Of a stretch of 64,000 bases of DNA, positions 9,590 to 19,026 are shown in pieces. The notes beneath the pieces are model-generated. The model searched no databases and was not told where the DNA came from. It worked only from the letters and a program-made list of their open reading frames with translations. The translations under genes were made by a program, and so were the position numbers. Each line of letters starts with the position of its first letter. Position 1 is the stretch's first letter. The DNA comes from Campylobacter subantarcticus LMG 24377 (lineage in GTDB: Bacteria > Campylobacterota > Campylobacteria > Campylobacterales > Campylobacteraceae): positions 1,364,001 through 1,428,000 of the forward strand of contig NZ_CP007773.1 in assembly GCF_000816305.1 (NCBI RefSeq), read 5' to 3'.

Positions 9590-10386
9590 TATTCACTCGC
9601 TAAAAGCTCTAAAACTAAATTTGCTTGATGTCCTGCGCAAATATTTACACGCGGAGCCATAAGCCCATTACCTACTTTTGCTTCATTTTGCAAATCACCA
9701 CAAACATAAAAGTTTTTTGCAATTTTTCTTGTTTGTATGCTGTTGCTATCGCCATATCCTGCTAAACCAGAAGCACACACTAAGGCTTTTTCAGGGTAAA
9801 ACTGATGAAAATTTTGTGCTAAGATAGCTTTGTATTTTGCACTATCAAAGGCTTCACAGACAATATCATCGTTAGTAAAAAGCTCTACAATGTTTTCTTT
9901 TTCTATTTTTAAAACTTGTGCAAAAACTTCGATAAAAGGATTGATTTTAGCGATTTGATCTTTTAAAGCTTCAGCCTTAAATTTACCTAAATCTTCTACC
10001 ATATAAGCTTGGCGGTTAAGATTGCTTGGCTCAACTACATCAAAATCAATTAAATGAAGTCTACCAACCCCACTTCTTGCCAAATTTATCCCAATATGCG
10101 ATCCAAGTCCACCAAGCCCGCAAATAGCCACACTTGCTTTTTTAAGCTTATCGTGAAGTTTTGGAGTATGCCTTGCCCTCATCATCGCATCAAGGGCTTC
10201 ATAAGGAGGTAAAGTATTTTTCTCTATACAAAAAAGCTCATCTTCTTCTTTTAAGCTCATATTCTCTTTTGTCGCAAAACCATTGACTATCCACACATCG
10301 TTTTCATTTTTACTCACACTTTGGAAAAATTCTAAAGTATTTTTAAAATGCGTATCTATTACACTGCCATTAAATTTAATTTTCAT
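9589..10386 (-). CDS. thiF: ThiS adenylyltransferase ThiF with an N-terminal ThiS-like domain
   Basis: This protein of about 265 residues adenylates the C-terminal glycine of ThiS before sulfur transfer. The E1-type Rossmann motif [20 protein letters not shown] and [15 protein letters not shown] are clear. About 65 residues precede this domain; they begin [13 protein letters not shown] and include a VNGFATKEN stretch, resembling a beta-grasp ThiS-like domain that lacks the GG tail. ATG at 10386 overlaps the thiS stop (TGATG), which I prefer to the TTG one codon upstream. Confidence 0.88.
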   Translation of the reverse strand: MKIKFNGSVIDTHFKNTLEFFQSVSKNENDVWIVNGFATKENMSLKEEDELFCIEKNTLPPYEALDAMMRARHTPKLHDKLKKASVAICGLGGLGSHIGINLARSGVGRLHLIDFDVVEPSNLNRQAYMVEDLGKFKAEALKDQIAKINPFIEVFAQVLKIEKENIVELFTNDDIVCEAFDSAKYKAILAQNFHQFYPEKALVCASGLAGYGDSNSIQTRKIAKNFYVCGDLQNEAKVGNGLMAPRVNICAGHQANLVLELLASE

Positions 10387-10577
10387 CAACCACCACCTAC
10401 AAAAGTAACAATTTCTGCTTTATCATTTTCTTTCAAAATTAAATTTTCAAATTGATCCCTTGGAATAATTTCTCCGTTTAATTCCAAGGCAATCAATTCT
10501 ATCTTTAATCGCTTTTCTTTAACATAGTCCATAAATTTAAGCTCTTTTAATTTAAGCTTCTGCCCGTTAATAATCAT
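10386..10577 (-). CDS. thiS: sulfur carrier protein ThiS
   Basis: This 63-residue ubiquitin-like sulfur carrier ends in VGGG, the Gly-Gly tail that ThiF adenylates and that becomes a thiocarboxylate donating sulfur to ThiG. It contains ALNGEIIPRDQFENLILKEN, the standard ThiS core. Its ATG directly follows the stop codon of the upstream DUF262 gene with no intergenic base, so its ribosome site must lie inside that gene. The distance from its usual upstream partner dapE has been enlarged by the insertion. Confidence 0.92.
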   Translation of the reverse strand: MIINGQKLKLKELKFMDYVKEKRLKIELIALELNGEIIPRDQFENLILKENDKAEIVTFVGGG

Positions 10578-12437
10578 TTATCTATCAACTTCCCAGATAA
10601 TTTTTACAATTTCATATAAAAGTTTTGTTCTTTCAAGCAATGCATTTTTATCAAATTCTTTATAAAATTTAAATCCATTTTCAGAGCTAAAGTATTTATC
10701 ATTAAAATTTTTGAAATCTTTATTTGTTCTGTGATGAAAATCTTCACAAATAGAACAACCCCATATTAATTTAGCAGCAATATAAGTTTTTAACTTATCC
10801 CCGTATTCTTCATTACCTGATGATATATTTGATTTATCTTTTAAAAGCAATAATCCACCTAAAAGATTTCTTTGTCTTTGGAATTCTTCTTCATTATCAA
10901 AATAATTGATATTAGTAGCATTATTAGACAATATATGTTCTATATGATAACCTGTTTTATCTCCTGTTCTCGTTGATATGGTAAAAACATCATTTTGCGG
11001 TTGTATATTCATATTATCACATATAAATTTTTCTACTCTAGCAAATAAATATCGTAAAAATCTAGGATTCACATTTGTATAATCTCTATTTAAAAAATCT
11101 TTATAATCCAATAAAGATTTTGGATCTGATTCTAATTTCTTTTTATTTTTTATAATATCCTTTAACAAACAATCAAATATTGTTTTATATTCTTCTAGTT
11201 TTGCTTCTTTCAGTTTTTCATTAAGACTATATGTTATATCTTGAAAATTGTTACTATTATACATACCATTTAAATTTAATAACATCCATAATCTATCATA
11301 TTCTTTAGCTATTAAATTTATTTTTTCATCTTCTAATTTATCATTTATTTCACATGCAGCTAAAATGTTTTGATATTGACCAGATAAATCATTTATCACT
11401 TTACAATAACGTAAAAAATCATTATTGCTACTTGTTATTTTTTTATATAATTTGCCATAATAATATATTTCATTTTTAATAAATTTTTTAATATTTTCAA
11501 TACGATCAAAATCTTGTTTTCTAAAATTTAGATTATTAGCTATTTCATTATTTTCAAAAATATATCTATGATATCGCTTATTTATGTTTTTTTCAACATC
11601 AGAATTTCTTTTAAAAATGAATCTAGATTTTAAAAAATCCGCAAAGAAACTATCTTCAAATTTTGACAAAATGGAGAAAACGTTATCCCATATTTTACAA
11701 AAATACTCTGTGTCGTTTTTATCTAAAACACCTATCAATTTACCTTTTAGTATTTCAAAAGGCTTAAGTGGCTCACCTCTATCATTTATAACTTCAAATA
11801 TCATAGGAGTATCACTTTGATCGATAGCTAACTCAACCAATACTAATCGTTTTAAAAAATATAAAATAAACACTTTAAGTTTTTTATAATTATTATCTTT
11901 AAATTCATTTTCTAAATAATTCGATATATCATTATATCTTTCTATAAGATTTTTTTCTGTTTCATTATCAAATTCATCTGGATAATTTTTCTTATTAAAA
12001 ATAATATCCATAATTTTATATCTTTTATCGTTATCGATATTAAAAAAATCATTAAAACCATTATTGCTAAAAATACATTGTCCTAATAATTCTCTCAACT
12101 TCTCTTTGCTATCAAGCATATGATAAAGTTTTGTAGCTATTAAAGTTAGGGTAGTAAGTCTTTGCTGTCCATCAACTATATATGTTTTACTATTAATATT
12201 GTTTGTAATATAAACACTAAGATAATACCAATTATACTTCTCCATTAGCTCTTCTGTAATTTCTGAATCTTTATAATATTCATAACCTAAATTAAAATTA
12301 TAAAATATATCATTTAAGAGAATTAATGTAGTTTCTCTACTCCAAGTATAATTTCTTTGATAAAAATCAATATAATATTTTTTTTGTTTTAAACAATTCT
12401 CTACACTTTGTTTATCTGGCATAACAACTTGTTGCAT
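10578..12437 (-). CDS. DUF262/DUF1524 protein (GmrSD-type, putative anti-phage nuclease)
   Basis: This 619-residue protein belongs to the DUF262/DUF1524 class. The N-terminal half has YQRNYTWSRETTLILLNDI and the ParB/sulfiredoxin-like motif VDGQQRLTTLTLI (about residues 88-100), which in GmrS-type proteins binds and hydrolyses nucleotides. The C-terminal half has GYHIEHILSNNA near residue 497 and a downstream RNLLGGLLLL...SN element, the HNH-like DUF1524 nuclease pattern. Known relatives restrict modified phage DNA (type IV GmrSD/BrxU). It is strikingly AT-rich and sits between dapE and thiS, adjacent in C. jejuni, so it looks acquired. An AGGAG site precedes its ATG. Domain call is firm; defence role is inferred. 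Confidence 0.82.
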   Translation of the reverse strand: MQQVVMPDKQSVENCLKQKKYYIDFYQRNYTWSRETTLILLNDIFYNFNLGYEYYKDSEITEELMEKYNWYYLSVYITNNINSKTYIVDGQQRLTTLTLIATKLYHMLDSKEKLRELLGQCIFSNNGFNDFFNIDNDKRYKIMDIIFNKKNYPDEFDNETEKNLIERYNDISNYLENEFKDNNYKKLKVFILYFLKRLVLVELAIDQSDTPMIFEVINDRGEPLKPFEILKGKLIGVLDKNDTEYFCKIWDNVFSILSKFEDSFFADFLKSRFIFKRNSDVEKNINKRYHRYIFENNEIANNLNFRKQDFDRIENIKKFIKNEIYYYGKLYKKITSSNNDFLRYCKVINDLSGQYQNILAACEINDKLEDEKINLIAKEYDRLWMLLNLNGMYNSNNFQDITYSLNEKLKEAKLEEYKTIFDCLLKDIIKNKKKLESDPKSLLDYKDFLNRDYTNVNPRFLRYLFARVEKFICDNMNIQPQNDVFTISTRTGDKTGYHIEHILSNNATNINYFDNEEEFQRQRNLLGGLLLLKDKSNISSGNEEYGDKLKTYIAAKLIWGCSICEDFHHRTNKDFKNFNDKYFSSENGFKFYKEFDKNALLERTKLLYEIVKIIWEVDR

Positions 12438-12455
12438 AAATATACTCCTAAAAAA

Positions 12456-13556
12456 TTAATTAAAATTCTCTAATAAATCTTTAAAAACTAAATACAATTT
12501 TTCAAGCTCTTCTACACTCACTCTCTCATCAATGGCATGAATTCTATCATTACACACGCCAAATTCCACTACCTTCACACCAAATTGCGCAAAATACCTA
12601 GCATCGCTTGTGCCACCTTTGGTGTTAAGTTCTGGTACAACTTGAGTAATTTTTTGTACACTTTCATTTAGTTTTTGTACGATTTTAGAATCACTTTGTG
12701 TTAAAAAAGGCTTTGAGCTTTGATCTAAACATAACTCATAATCAAGCCCTTCGCAAGTCTTTTCTACATAAGCTTTTACATCTTCTAAGCTAGTTTGTGG
12801 AGAATTTCTTATATTAAACATTAATTTTAAATCATTTGGGGTGACATTGCACACTTCCATACCACCGCGTATATCAGTGATAACAATTTTAGATGGTGCA
12901 AATACCTCATCACCTGGATCAAGGTCAAATCCTGCTAAGAATTTCAAAGCAGAAGCAAAATTATGCACCGGATTGATACATTTTTGCGGGTATGCTACGT
13001 GACCTTGCTTGCCTTTGATGAGTAATTTTCCATTGATAGAACCACGACGCCCTATTTTAATACTATCTCCCATTTTTTTATCACAAGTTGGTTCAGCAAC
13101 CACAGCAAAATCAGGTAGCATATCTTTTTCTTGCATAAATTTAAGCACTTCAAGCGTGCCAAATTTAGCCTCGCCTTCCTCATCACTTGTCAAAATTAAT
13201 GAAATTCTTCCTTTGAAATTTTCTACTTCCTTAACTGCGCACATAAAAGCAGCCACACCGCTTTTCATATCTTGCGCACCTCTTGCATAAATAAACCCAT
13301 CTTTTTCCAAAGGCACAAAAGGATCGCTACTCCAACCTTCACCTGCAGGTACCACATCTACATGCCCACCAAAAGCCAAATGCTCGCCATCTTCGCTAAA
13401 TTTTTTAGTCAATAAAAGATTTTTCACACCTTCTTTTTCTATAAAAAAAGCTTCAAAATCACTCAACTCCACTGCGATATAATTCAACGCTCCATCATCA
13501 TCTGGAGTGATGGATTTAAATTTACTAAGTTCTTTAAAAATTTCAACTACTTGCAT
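12456..13556 (-). CDS. dapE: succinyl-diaminopimelate desuccinylase
   Basis: This 366-residue M20-family dizinc hydrolase releases succinate from N-succinyl-LL-DAP in lysine and peptidoglycan precursor synthesis. Metal and catalytic elements are in order: [13 protein letters not shown] (His ligand), [13 protein letters not shown] (bridging Asp), [12 protein letters not shown] (catalytic Glu pair), AEPT, and KGGTSDARY with the late His in [11 protein letters not shown]. The length is normal for Campylobacter. It is followed by the DUF262 gene after 18 bases and preceded by the exporter gene after 3 bases. Confidence 0.95.
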   Translation of the reverse strand: MQVVEIFKELSKFKSITPDDDGALNYIAVELSDFEAFFIEKEGVKNLLLTKKFSEDGEHLAFGGHVDVVPAGEGWSSDPFVPLEKDGFIYARGAQDMKSGVAAFMCAVKEVENFKGRISLILTSDEEGEAKFGTLEVLKFMQEKDMLPDFAVVAEPTCDKKMGDSIKIGRRGSINGKLLIKGKQGHVAYPQKCINPVHNFASALKFLAGFDLDPGDEVFAPSKIVITDIRGGMEVCNVTPNDLKLMFNIRNSPQTSLEDVKAYVEKTCEGLDYELCLDQSSKPFLTQSDSKIVQKLNESVQKITQVVPELNTKGGTSDARYFAQFGVKVVEFGVCNDRIHAIDERVSVEELEKLYLVFKDLLENFN

Positions 13557-13559
13557 GTT

Positions 13560-14153
13560 TTATCCTATAAAAGCTTTATACAGCATAGAAAGAGCAAAAT
13601 ACTCTAAAATAAATGCTGAAAAAAGATTAATGTAAAATATATGTTTGTTTTTCACAAGGGCTTTGAATTTAGACACAAAAAATGATAAAGTAAAAATCCA
13701 AAACACAATAAAACCCACCAAGCCAAAAAGCAAGGCAAAAGAGTTCTTACTCTGCATGCTAAGTCCTGCCACACTCACCCAAAAGCCTATCACATAAGGA
13801 TTGGTGATGTTTAGCAAAAATCCCTTGCTAAAACCTTTTAAAGGATGGGTTTTATTTACCTTGTTAAGATCGACTTTTCTTGTTTTTCTTAGCATTAAAA
13901 ATACCATAAAACTCAAAAAGAAAAAGCCAAAAACAGCTAGTATTTTATAAAAAAATTCATTATTTGCAAAGCCTAAAAGTCCAAATTGGATCAAAATCAA
14001 AAAAAATACATCAGCACTTAACGCGCCAAGCCCCACACAAAAGGCATTTTTAAAAGAAGACAAAGCAGTATTTAAGATCAAGATATTCACAGGTCCAAAA
14101 GGCACAGATACACCCATACCTAAAATAATACCATGCAAAATCGCCTCTAACAT
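13560..14153 (-). CDS. LysE/RhtB-family amino-acid exporter
   Basis: This 197-residue inner-membrane protein has six hydrophobic segments. Its N-terminal signature is GMGVSVPFGPVNILILNTALS, the PxGP exporter motif of the LysE/RhtB superfamily. A charged loop (RKTRKVDLNKVNKTHPLKGF) separates the third and fourth segments, and NPYVIGFWVSVAG follows. Family members export amino acids or metabolites; the substrate is not evident. It overlaps the sirtuin gene by 7 bases and is 3 bases from dapE, so all belong to one transcript. Confidence 0.85.
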   Translation of the reverse strand: MLEAILHGIILGMGVSVPFGPVNILILNTALSSFKNAFCVGLGALSADVFFLILIQFGLLGFANNEFFYKILAVFGFFFLSFMVFLMLRKTRKVDLNKVNKTHPLKGFSKGFLLNITNPYVIGFWVSVAGLSMQSKNSFALLFGLVGFIVFWIFTLSFFVSKFKALVKNKHIFYINLFSAFILEYFALSMLYKAFIG

Positions 14154-14833
14154 TTTACTTCCAAGAAATTTTCTATCTCGATTTTAATTTTATCAATGGC
14201 TGTGCAAACATCTTCTATATAAACTTTAGTAAAATTATTTTCTAGATGTTTATCCTCATCAAGATTGTTTAATATACTTTGTTTGCACACTCTTGCATAC
14301 TCTCCCACAGGTAAAACCTGTCCGCTTGTACCTATGCATACAAATAAATCACAATTGTGCAATTTTTCATATAAAATTTTATAATTTGGTGCCATTTCTT
14401 CAAACATCACGATATTATGTCTTATATTTTTACTTTGACATTTAGGACAAATCTTATCATCACTACTTTCATAGCCTATGTTAAAAATACTTTCACATTC
14501 TAAACATCTAAGTTCAGGTAAAAAACCGTGCAAATGCACTATGTCTTCGCATCCTGCACGCTCTAGCAAGTCATCAACATTTTGAGTTAAAACACTCACT
14601 TGTTTTGGAAATTTTTGTTTTAACAAAGCGATGATTTCGTGTGCATGATTTAGCTTAACACTAGCTAGCTCTTTTCTTCTTTTGTTATAAATTTTTGGGA
14701 TTTTTTTAAACCCAGTTGCAGAGCAAACCTCCATTACATCATGTTCTTCCCAAAGTCCACCGCTAGCCCTAAAAGTCTTTATACCACTTGGAGCAGACAA
14801 ACCTGCTCCACTTAAAATCATCACTTGTTTCAT
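14147..14833 (-). CDS. cobB: NAD-dependent protein deacylase (sirtuin)
   Basis: This Sir2-family enzyme has about 228 residues. It removes acyl groups from lysines with NAD+. It shows the NAD-binding GAGLSAPSGIKTFR, TQNVDDLLERAGC followed by the catalytic HLHG, a zinc site (CLECESIFNIG...CPKCQSKN), VMFEEMAP, and CIGTSGQVLPV. ATG at 14833 has an AAGG site at a good distance; the TTG two codons earlier is less likely. It is the first gene of the sirtuin-lysE-dapE-thi transcript and is divergent from the deacetylase gene. Confidence 0.9.
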   Translation of the reverse strand: MKQVMILSGAGLSAPSGIKTFRASGGLWEEHDVMEVCSATGFKKIPKIYNKRRKELASVKLNHAHEIIALLKQKFPKQVSVLTQNVDDLLERAGCEDIVHLHGFLPELRCLECESIFNIGYESSDDKICPKCQSKNIRHNIVMFEEMAPNYKILYEKLHNCDLFVCIGTSGQVLPVGEYARVCKQSILNNLDEDKHLENNFTKVYIEDVCTAIDKIKIEIENFLEVKC

Positions 14834-14899
14834 TGTCAAACCTTATTTGAAATAGTAACAAAAAATATTAAATTTAAATTTATTTTTAAATAACTTTGA

Positions 14900-14919
14900 T
14901 ACAATATTCTGAACAAGGA
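14900..14919 (+). promoter_or_regulatory. promoter -10 and ribosome site of the deacetylase-acyltransferase pair
   Basis: TACAAT at 14900-14905 is a -10-like hexamer preceded by T/A-rich tracts, and AAGGA at 14915-14919 is five bases before the ATG at 14925. The 85-base gap to the divergent sirtuin gene must hold promoters for both directions. Confidence 0.5.
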
Positions 14920-14924
14920 TAATT

Positions 14925-15854
14925 ATGAAAATAATAATGTATCATTATGTAAGAGAGAGTATCAAAAAACTTCCTAATTTCAGATATTTACATATTAAAA
15001 ATTTTAAGAAACAATTAGATTTTTTCGAAAAACAATATGGGTTTGTAAGCTATAAAGAATTTTTACTTTTAAAAGACAATCCGCTGTTTTGCAATAAATT
15101 ACACAATAAAGTTCTACTAACTTTTGATGATGGACTCAAAGATCATTACACTTATGTTTTTGATGAATTAACAAAAAGAAAACTTTTTGGTATATTTTTC
15201 ATCCCTACACGCATATTTAAACAAAAAAAAGCATTAGATGTTCATAGAATACACTATTTACTTGGAAAAATGGGGGGGGGTATTTTACTAAATACTGCTT
15301 ATAATATTATTAAACCAAATATGCTGAAGAAATCTTCCTTAAAACTCTTTAAAAATTATTATCAGGAACTAGACGATGACAAAAATATTAAAGAATTTAA
15401 ACTTTTATTTAACTATTTCATAAAACCTAATTTTAAAGAAAATATTTTAGATCAAATTACTGCAAACTATTGGAATGATGATGAAATTTTTGATAACTTG
15501 TATCTAAATAAAAATGAACTAAAAACAATGAGTGACAACGGTATGCTAATAGCTAGTCATAGCTCCACTCATTTAAGTTTTAAAACACTAGATCTGTATA
15601 ATCAAAAATACGAATTACAAACCTCCGTAAATTTTTTAAACTCCTTTATAAAACCACCAATACAAATATTTTCCTATCCTTACGGAGAAAACACCTCCTA
15701 TGCAAAGAGATGGCTTAAGAAGCATAATTTTGACTTTGCTTTTAGCTCCATACCGTCAAAAGATATTGATTATAAAGACTTAATTAACAATCCCTTTGCA
15801 CTCCGTAGATATGACTGCAATGAATTTATACACGGAAAAGCTAGTTATGGTTGA
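14925..15854 (+). CDS. phase-variable NodB-type polysaccharide deacetylase (ON)
   Basis: This 309-residue protein has the carbohydrate esterase 4 motifs: LLTFDDG (residues 64-70, Asp pair), SHSSTH (about 210-215, metal His pair) and FSYPYGENTSYA. A G9 tract at 15272-15280 encodes the Gly run after residue 116 and is in frame here, so the gene reads ON. Gain or loss of one G would cut the protein just after the first motif. No signal peptide is visible, so it may act on cytoplasmic nucleotide- or lipid-linked sugars. It overlaps the next gene by 8 bases. In C. jejuni this slot (sir2-mutS2) carries a restriction-modification gene instead. Confidence 0.82.
   Translation: MKIIMYHYVRESIKKLPNFRYLHIKNFKKQLDFFEKQYGFVSYKEFLLLKDNPLFCNKLHNKVLLTFDDGLKDHYTYVFDELTKRKLFGIFFIPTRIFKQKKALDVHRIHYLLGKMGGGILLNTAYNIIKPNMLKKSSLKLFKNYYQELDDDKNIKEFKLLFNYFIKPNFKENILDQITANYWNDDEIFDNLYLNKNELKTMSDNGMLIASHSSTHLSFKTLDLYNQKYELQTSVNFLNSFIKPPIQIFSYPYGENTSYAKRWLKKHNFDFAFSSIPSKDIDYKDLINNPFALRRYDCNEFIHGKASYG
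15272..15280 (+). repeat. G9 phase-variation tract in the deacetylase gene
   Basis: Nine consecutive G residues lie within the coding frame, giving Met116 followed by three Gly. Such G tracts of 8 or more bases are the standard contingency elements of Campylobacter and change length by slippage. The observed length keeps the frame open. Confidence 0.9.
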
Positions 15855-16833
15855 AATTCGTTTTGCAAGATTAGATGAAGCATATAAAATAATGAGTTTC
15901 ATTAAAAAGCATTGGAATAAGAATCATGTATTTGCTCACAGCAAAAAAGCGCTAGATTTTCAATATTTAGATAAACACAACCAAAGATACAATATAGTTT
16001 TAGGAATAGAAAATAACACAATTCAATCTATATTAGGTTTTACTCTACTTAGTCAATATGACAACAATATCAAAACTAATAAAGATTTATGGTTTGGAAT
16101 TTGGAGAAGCGTCAAACCTGCTTTCGGAATAGTATTAATAAAATTTCTACTAGAAACCTTAAATCCAAAATCAATTGGAAATGCTGGATTATCCAAACAC
16201 GGTATAAAATACTATAAACTCTTTTCATATGATAAAGTAGAACCTCTTAAACATTTCTATATCAAAAATAATAGTAAAAATATTTTTTACATAGCAAATT
16301 TTCACAATTCTCCAATTACACACAATATGAAAAACAACAACTTCACATATAAACTTTTAAAAATAGACGAGTTTGAGAGATCAAATATAAAATTTATTTT
16401 CATCCCATACAAATCAAAACAATATTTTATCAATAGATATTACAAAAATCCTTTTTACAAATATCAATTTTTAGGCATATTTGAAAAATCTGTATTAAAA
16501 TGTATCTTTGTTATAAGAGAAATTTCAATTTGCAATAGCAAATGTGTTAGAATTGTTGATTTTATAGGAAATTTTACAGAAAATATTTATAGTCTTTTCC
16601 AGGAATTTTTAATACAAAATGATTATGAGTATATAGATTTTTTATGCTATGTAAATGATTTTTCAAAAATTACAAATATGGGTTTTATAGAAAAAAATGA
16701 AGAAATAATTACAAACTATTTTGAACCATTCATAAAAGAAAATCAAGATATTTATTTTGCCTATAAATGCAAAAACAAAAACTATGCCTTTTTTAAAGGA
16801 GATAGTGACCAAGATAGAATCAATCAACTATAG
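15847..16833 (+). CDS. GNAT-like acyltransferase paired with the deacetylase
   Basis: This protein of about 328 residues begins MVEIRFARLDEAYKIMSFI, which looks like the first strand and helix of a GNAT-type N-acyltransferase. It then has a substrate-side stretch (ILGFTLLSQYDN) and a second, divergent half (LGIFEKSVLKCIFVIREI), so it may hold two GNAT-like lobes. I chose ATG at 15847; an upstream in-frame start would lie inside the deacetylase gene. The 8-base overlap implies coupled translation. Together the pair could deacylate and re-acylate an amino sugar of LOS or glycan, which is inference. Its stop overlaps the convergent mutS2 stop. Confidence 0.6.
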   Translation: MVEIRFARLDEAYKIMSFIKKHWNKNHVFAHSKKALDFQYLDKHNQRYNIVLGIENNTIQSILGFTLLSQYDNNIKTNKDLWFGIWRSVKPAFGIVLIKFLLETLNPKSIGNAGLSKHGIKYYKLFSYDKVEPLKHFYIKNNSKNIFYIANFHNSPITHNMKNNNFTYKLLKIDEFERSNIKFIFIPYKSKQYFINRYYKNPFYKYQFLGIFEKSVLKCIFVIREISICNSKCVRIVDFIGNFTENIYSLFQEFLIQNDYEYIDFLCYVNDFSKITNMGFIEKNEEIITNYFEPFIKENQDIYFAYKCKNKNYAFFKGDSDQDRINQL

Positions 16834-19026
16834 TTTCACCACCTTAGCGCCAAAGCCACCTTGATTAATCGGTGCATCATTAAAGCTTTTAACACTTTTG
16901 TGAGCTTTTAAAAACTCTTTTACTGCAAAAGCTAATTTCCCTGTACCTATACCATGATAAACCACCACCTCATCAAAACCCACTATCAAAGCATCAGAGA
17001 TAAATTTATCTAATCTTTCAAGCGCTTCATCGCTTCTTAAACCATGTAAATCTAAAGTCATATTTAAAGCACTTGGGCGGGTTATATTGACACTTGATTT
17101 TACCTTTTGCGTTGGAGTTTGATTGCTTTTTTTAAGCAGTTTTAATGGCACACGCAAACTTAAGCCATCGCTTTGAATCATCGCATCATTTTTTGAAATA
17201 GCTGTGATTTTACCTTTGATTTTTTCATATTTTACAAAATCCCCTACTCTAAGTTCTTCATTTTGCTCCATACTTGGTAAAACAATGCTTTTTTTAAGTT
17301 CATTGGCTTTATTTAAACTTCTTTGTTTTTCTTTGGTATCTTTTAAATTTATTGTCTTTTTAGCCTCTTCTATCGCTTTATGGTATTTAAACTCTAAACT
17401 AGAAATAAGCTTTTTAAATTCATGCTCATTTTTTTCTTTTTGGTCTTTGAGTGAAAGCAAGATTTCATCTACTTTGGCTTCTTTTTTTTCAAGTTCTTCA
17501 TTTTTCTTGCGTAAAGAAAGTTCAAGATTGATGTTTTTGCTCACCATTTCTTCTAAATTTTCTTTATCTTCTCCATAAAGTTTTTTGGCATTTTGCACTA
17601 AATTCGCACTTATGCCATATCTTAAAGCTGTTTCAAATGCATAAGATTTACCTATGGTGCCTTTTAAAAACTCATATTTTGGGCGTGATAATTCCTCATC
17701 ATATAAAGCAGCGATGAGTTCAACTTGCTCATTTTTCGCCAAAAGCATAGCAAGACGTTTATGGTGAGTTGTAATGATGATTTTATTATCTTGTTCTAAA
17801 AGCTTTGAAATAAGCTCAGTATACAAACACGCTGCTTCTTCAAAATCTGTCCCAAGTTCTATCTCATCAACCCCTAGTAAAACATTTTTTTTACCCAAAA
17901 GCTTAGAAAAATGCAACATTCTTCCTGCAAAAGTAGAAATATCATTTTTTACATTTTGTGGATCTTCTAAAATCGCATCAAATTCTTTGAAATTTCCTAT
18001 TTGGCTTTTTTGTGCATTAATTTTCATAGGAAGCAAATACTTTGCAAGTAAAGCCGCACTTAAAATTCCTTTTAAAAGCATAGATTTACCGCCTGCATTT
18101 ACACCTGTGATGATTAAAACTTTTTTACTAAATTCTATATTGACATTTTTTGCATTTTTTAAAGCCGGATGTGCGAAGTTGTATAAGCTTAAATTATTAG
18201 AACTATCAGTTAAAACAAACTCATAATCATGCTTTTTAGCCATTAAAACTCTAGCGCTATAATGATCAAATAAATCAAAAGCATTGTTGATAAATTTCAA
18301 AAACATCAAATTTTTATAAAAAACCAAACTGATTTTTTTAGCATACTCATAAAAAATCTCTTCTTTAGCGTCTTTGATCTCATCTATTTGACTTTGAATT
18401 TTTTCTACACTCAAAGGCACCACATAAAATCCACCGCCACTACTTCTACCTATGATTTTTGCTTTTAAGACATGATTAAACCCGCCGCGTAAAAGCAAGG
18501 CCTCCATACCATTGATAAGATGGATTTGCGTATCGATTAAATATGCACTAAGACTTTTAGTATATGTGAGTTTTTTAAACTCAGTTACCAAGCTTTCTTT
18601 TTTCATCTTTAGAGCTAAATTTAAATTAACAAGCCTTTCATCGATACTTTCTTTAATCTCACCCTTTTCATCAAAATACTCAAAAAGTTCTAAAATAGCT
18701 TGTGGAATTTCTATTTTTAAAAGCCATTCTTTTAAACTTTCTTCAAATTTTAAACCCTTTAAGTATCTAAAATACATACAAATTTTAATAAACTCAAAAC
18801 TTTGACTTAAATGCAAAATTCCCTGCTTACTCAAATGGGTTAAAGCACTATTTAACTCTTCTATTATAGGAGGAGGATTAAAATCAATCAGTGAAAGCTC
18901 GTTGATCCTTTTATAATGAAGTTTACTATCACCTTGTAAAAAAATTTCTTTATCTCTTGCAAAAAATCCCCTAAAATCCTCTATATAACCATCTAAATCT
19001 AGCTTTTTAAAAAATTGCTCTTGCAT
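16828..19026 (-). CDS. mutS2: MutS2 endonuclease (MutS-like ATPase with Smr domain)
   Basis: This 732-residue protein lacks the mismatch-binding domain of MutS. It has the core ATPase (Walker A GVNAGGKSMLL, Walker B VLLGVDEIELGTDFEE, ITTHHKRLA), a long charged coiled coil (about residues 480-570) and a C-terminal Smr nuclease domain (TLDLHGLRSDEAL ... VVYHGIGTGKLA ... GGFGAKVV). MutS2 restrains recombination between diverged DNA and, in some bacteria, rescues collided ribosomes. Its start shares one base with the stop of the small membrane protein gene upstream. Confidence 0.95.
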   Translation of the reverse strand: MQEQFFKKLDLDGYIEDFRGFFARDKEIFLQGDSKLHYKRINELSLIDFNPPPIIEELNSALTHLSKQGILHLSQSFEFIKICMYFRYLKGLKFEESLKEWLLKIEIPQAILELFEYFDEKGEIKESIDERLVNLNLALKMKKESLVTEFKKLTYTKSLSAYLIDTQIHLINGMEALLLRGGFNHVLKAKIIGRSSGGGFYVVPLSVEKIQSQIDEIKDAKEEIFYEYAKKISLVFYKNLMFLKFINNAFDLFDHYSARVLMAKKHDYEFVLTDSSNNLSLYNFAHPALKNAKNVNIEFSKKVLIITGVNAGGKSMLLKGILSAALLAKYLLPMKINAQKSQIGNFKEFDAILEDPQNVKNDISTFAGRMLHFSKLLGKKNVLLGVDEIELGTDFEEAACLYTELISKLLEQDNKIIITTHHKRLAMLLAKNEQVELIAALYDEELSRPKYEFLKGTIGKSYAFETALRYGISANLVQNAKKLYGEDKENLEEMVSKNINLELSLRKKNEELEKKEAKVDEILLSLKDQKEKNEHEFKKLISSLEFKYHKAIEEAKKTINLKDTKEKQRSLNKANELKKSIVLPSMEQNEELRVGDFVKYEKIKGKITAISKNDAMIQSDGLSLRVPLKLLKKSNQTPTQKVKSSVNITRPSALNMTLDLHGLRSDEALERLDKFISDALIVGFDEVVVYHGIGTGKLAFAVKEFLKAHKSVKSFNDAPINQGGFGAKVVKL

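Noticed and set aside
7093-14833. TPP riboswitch in front of the thi genes
   Set aside because: The thi genes are internal to a transcript that begins with the sirtuin gene and there is no untranslated leader long enough between them.
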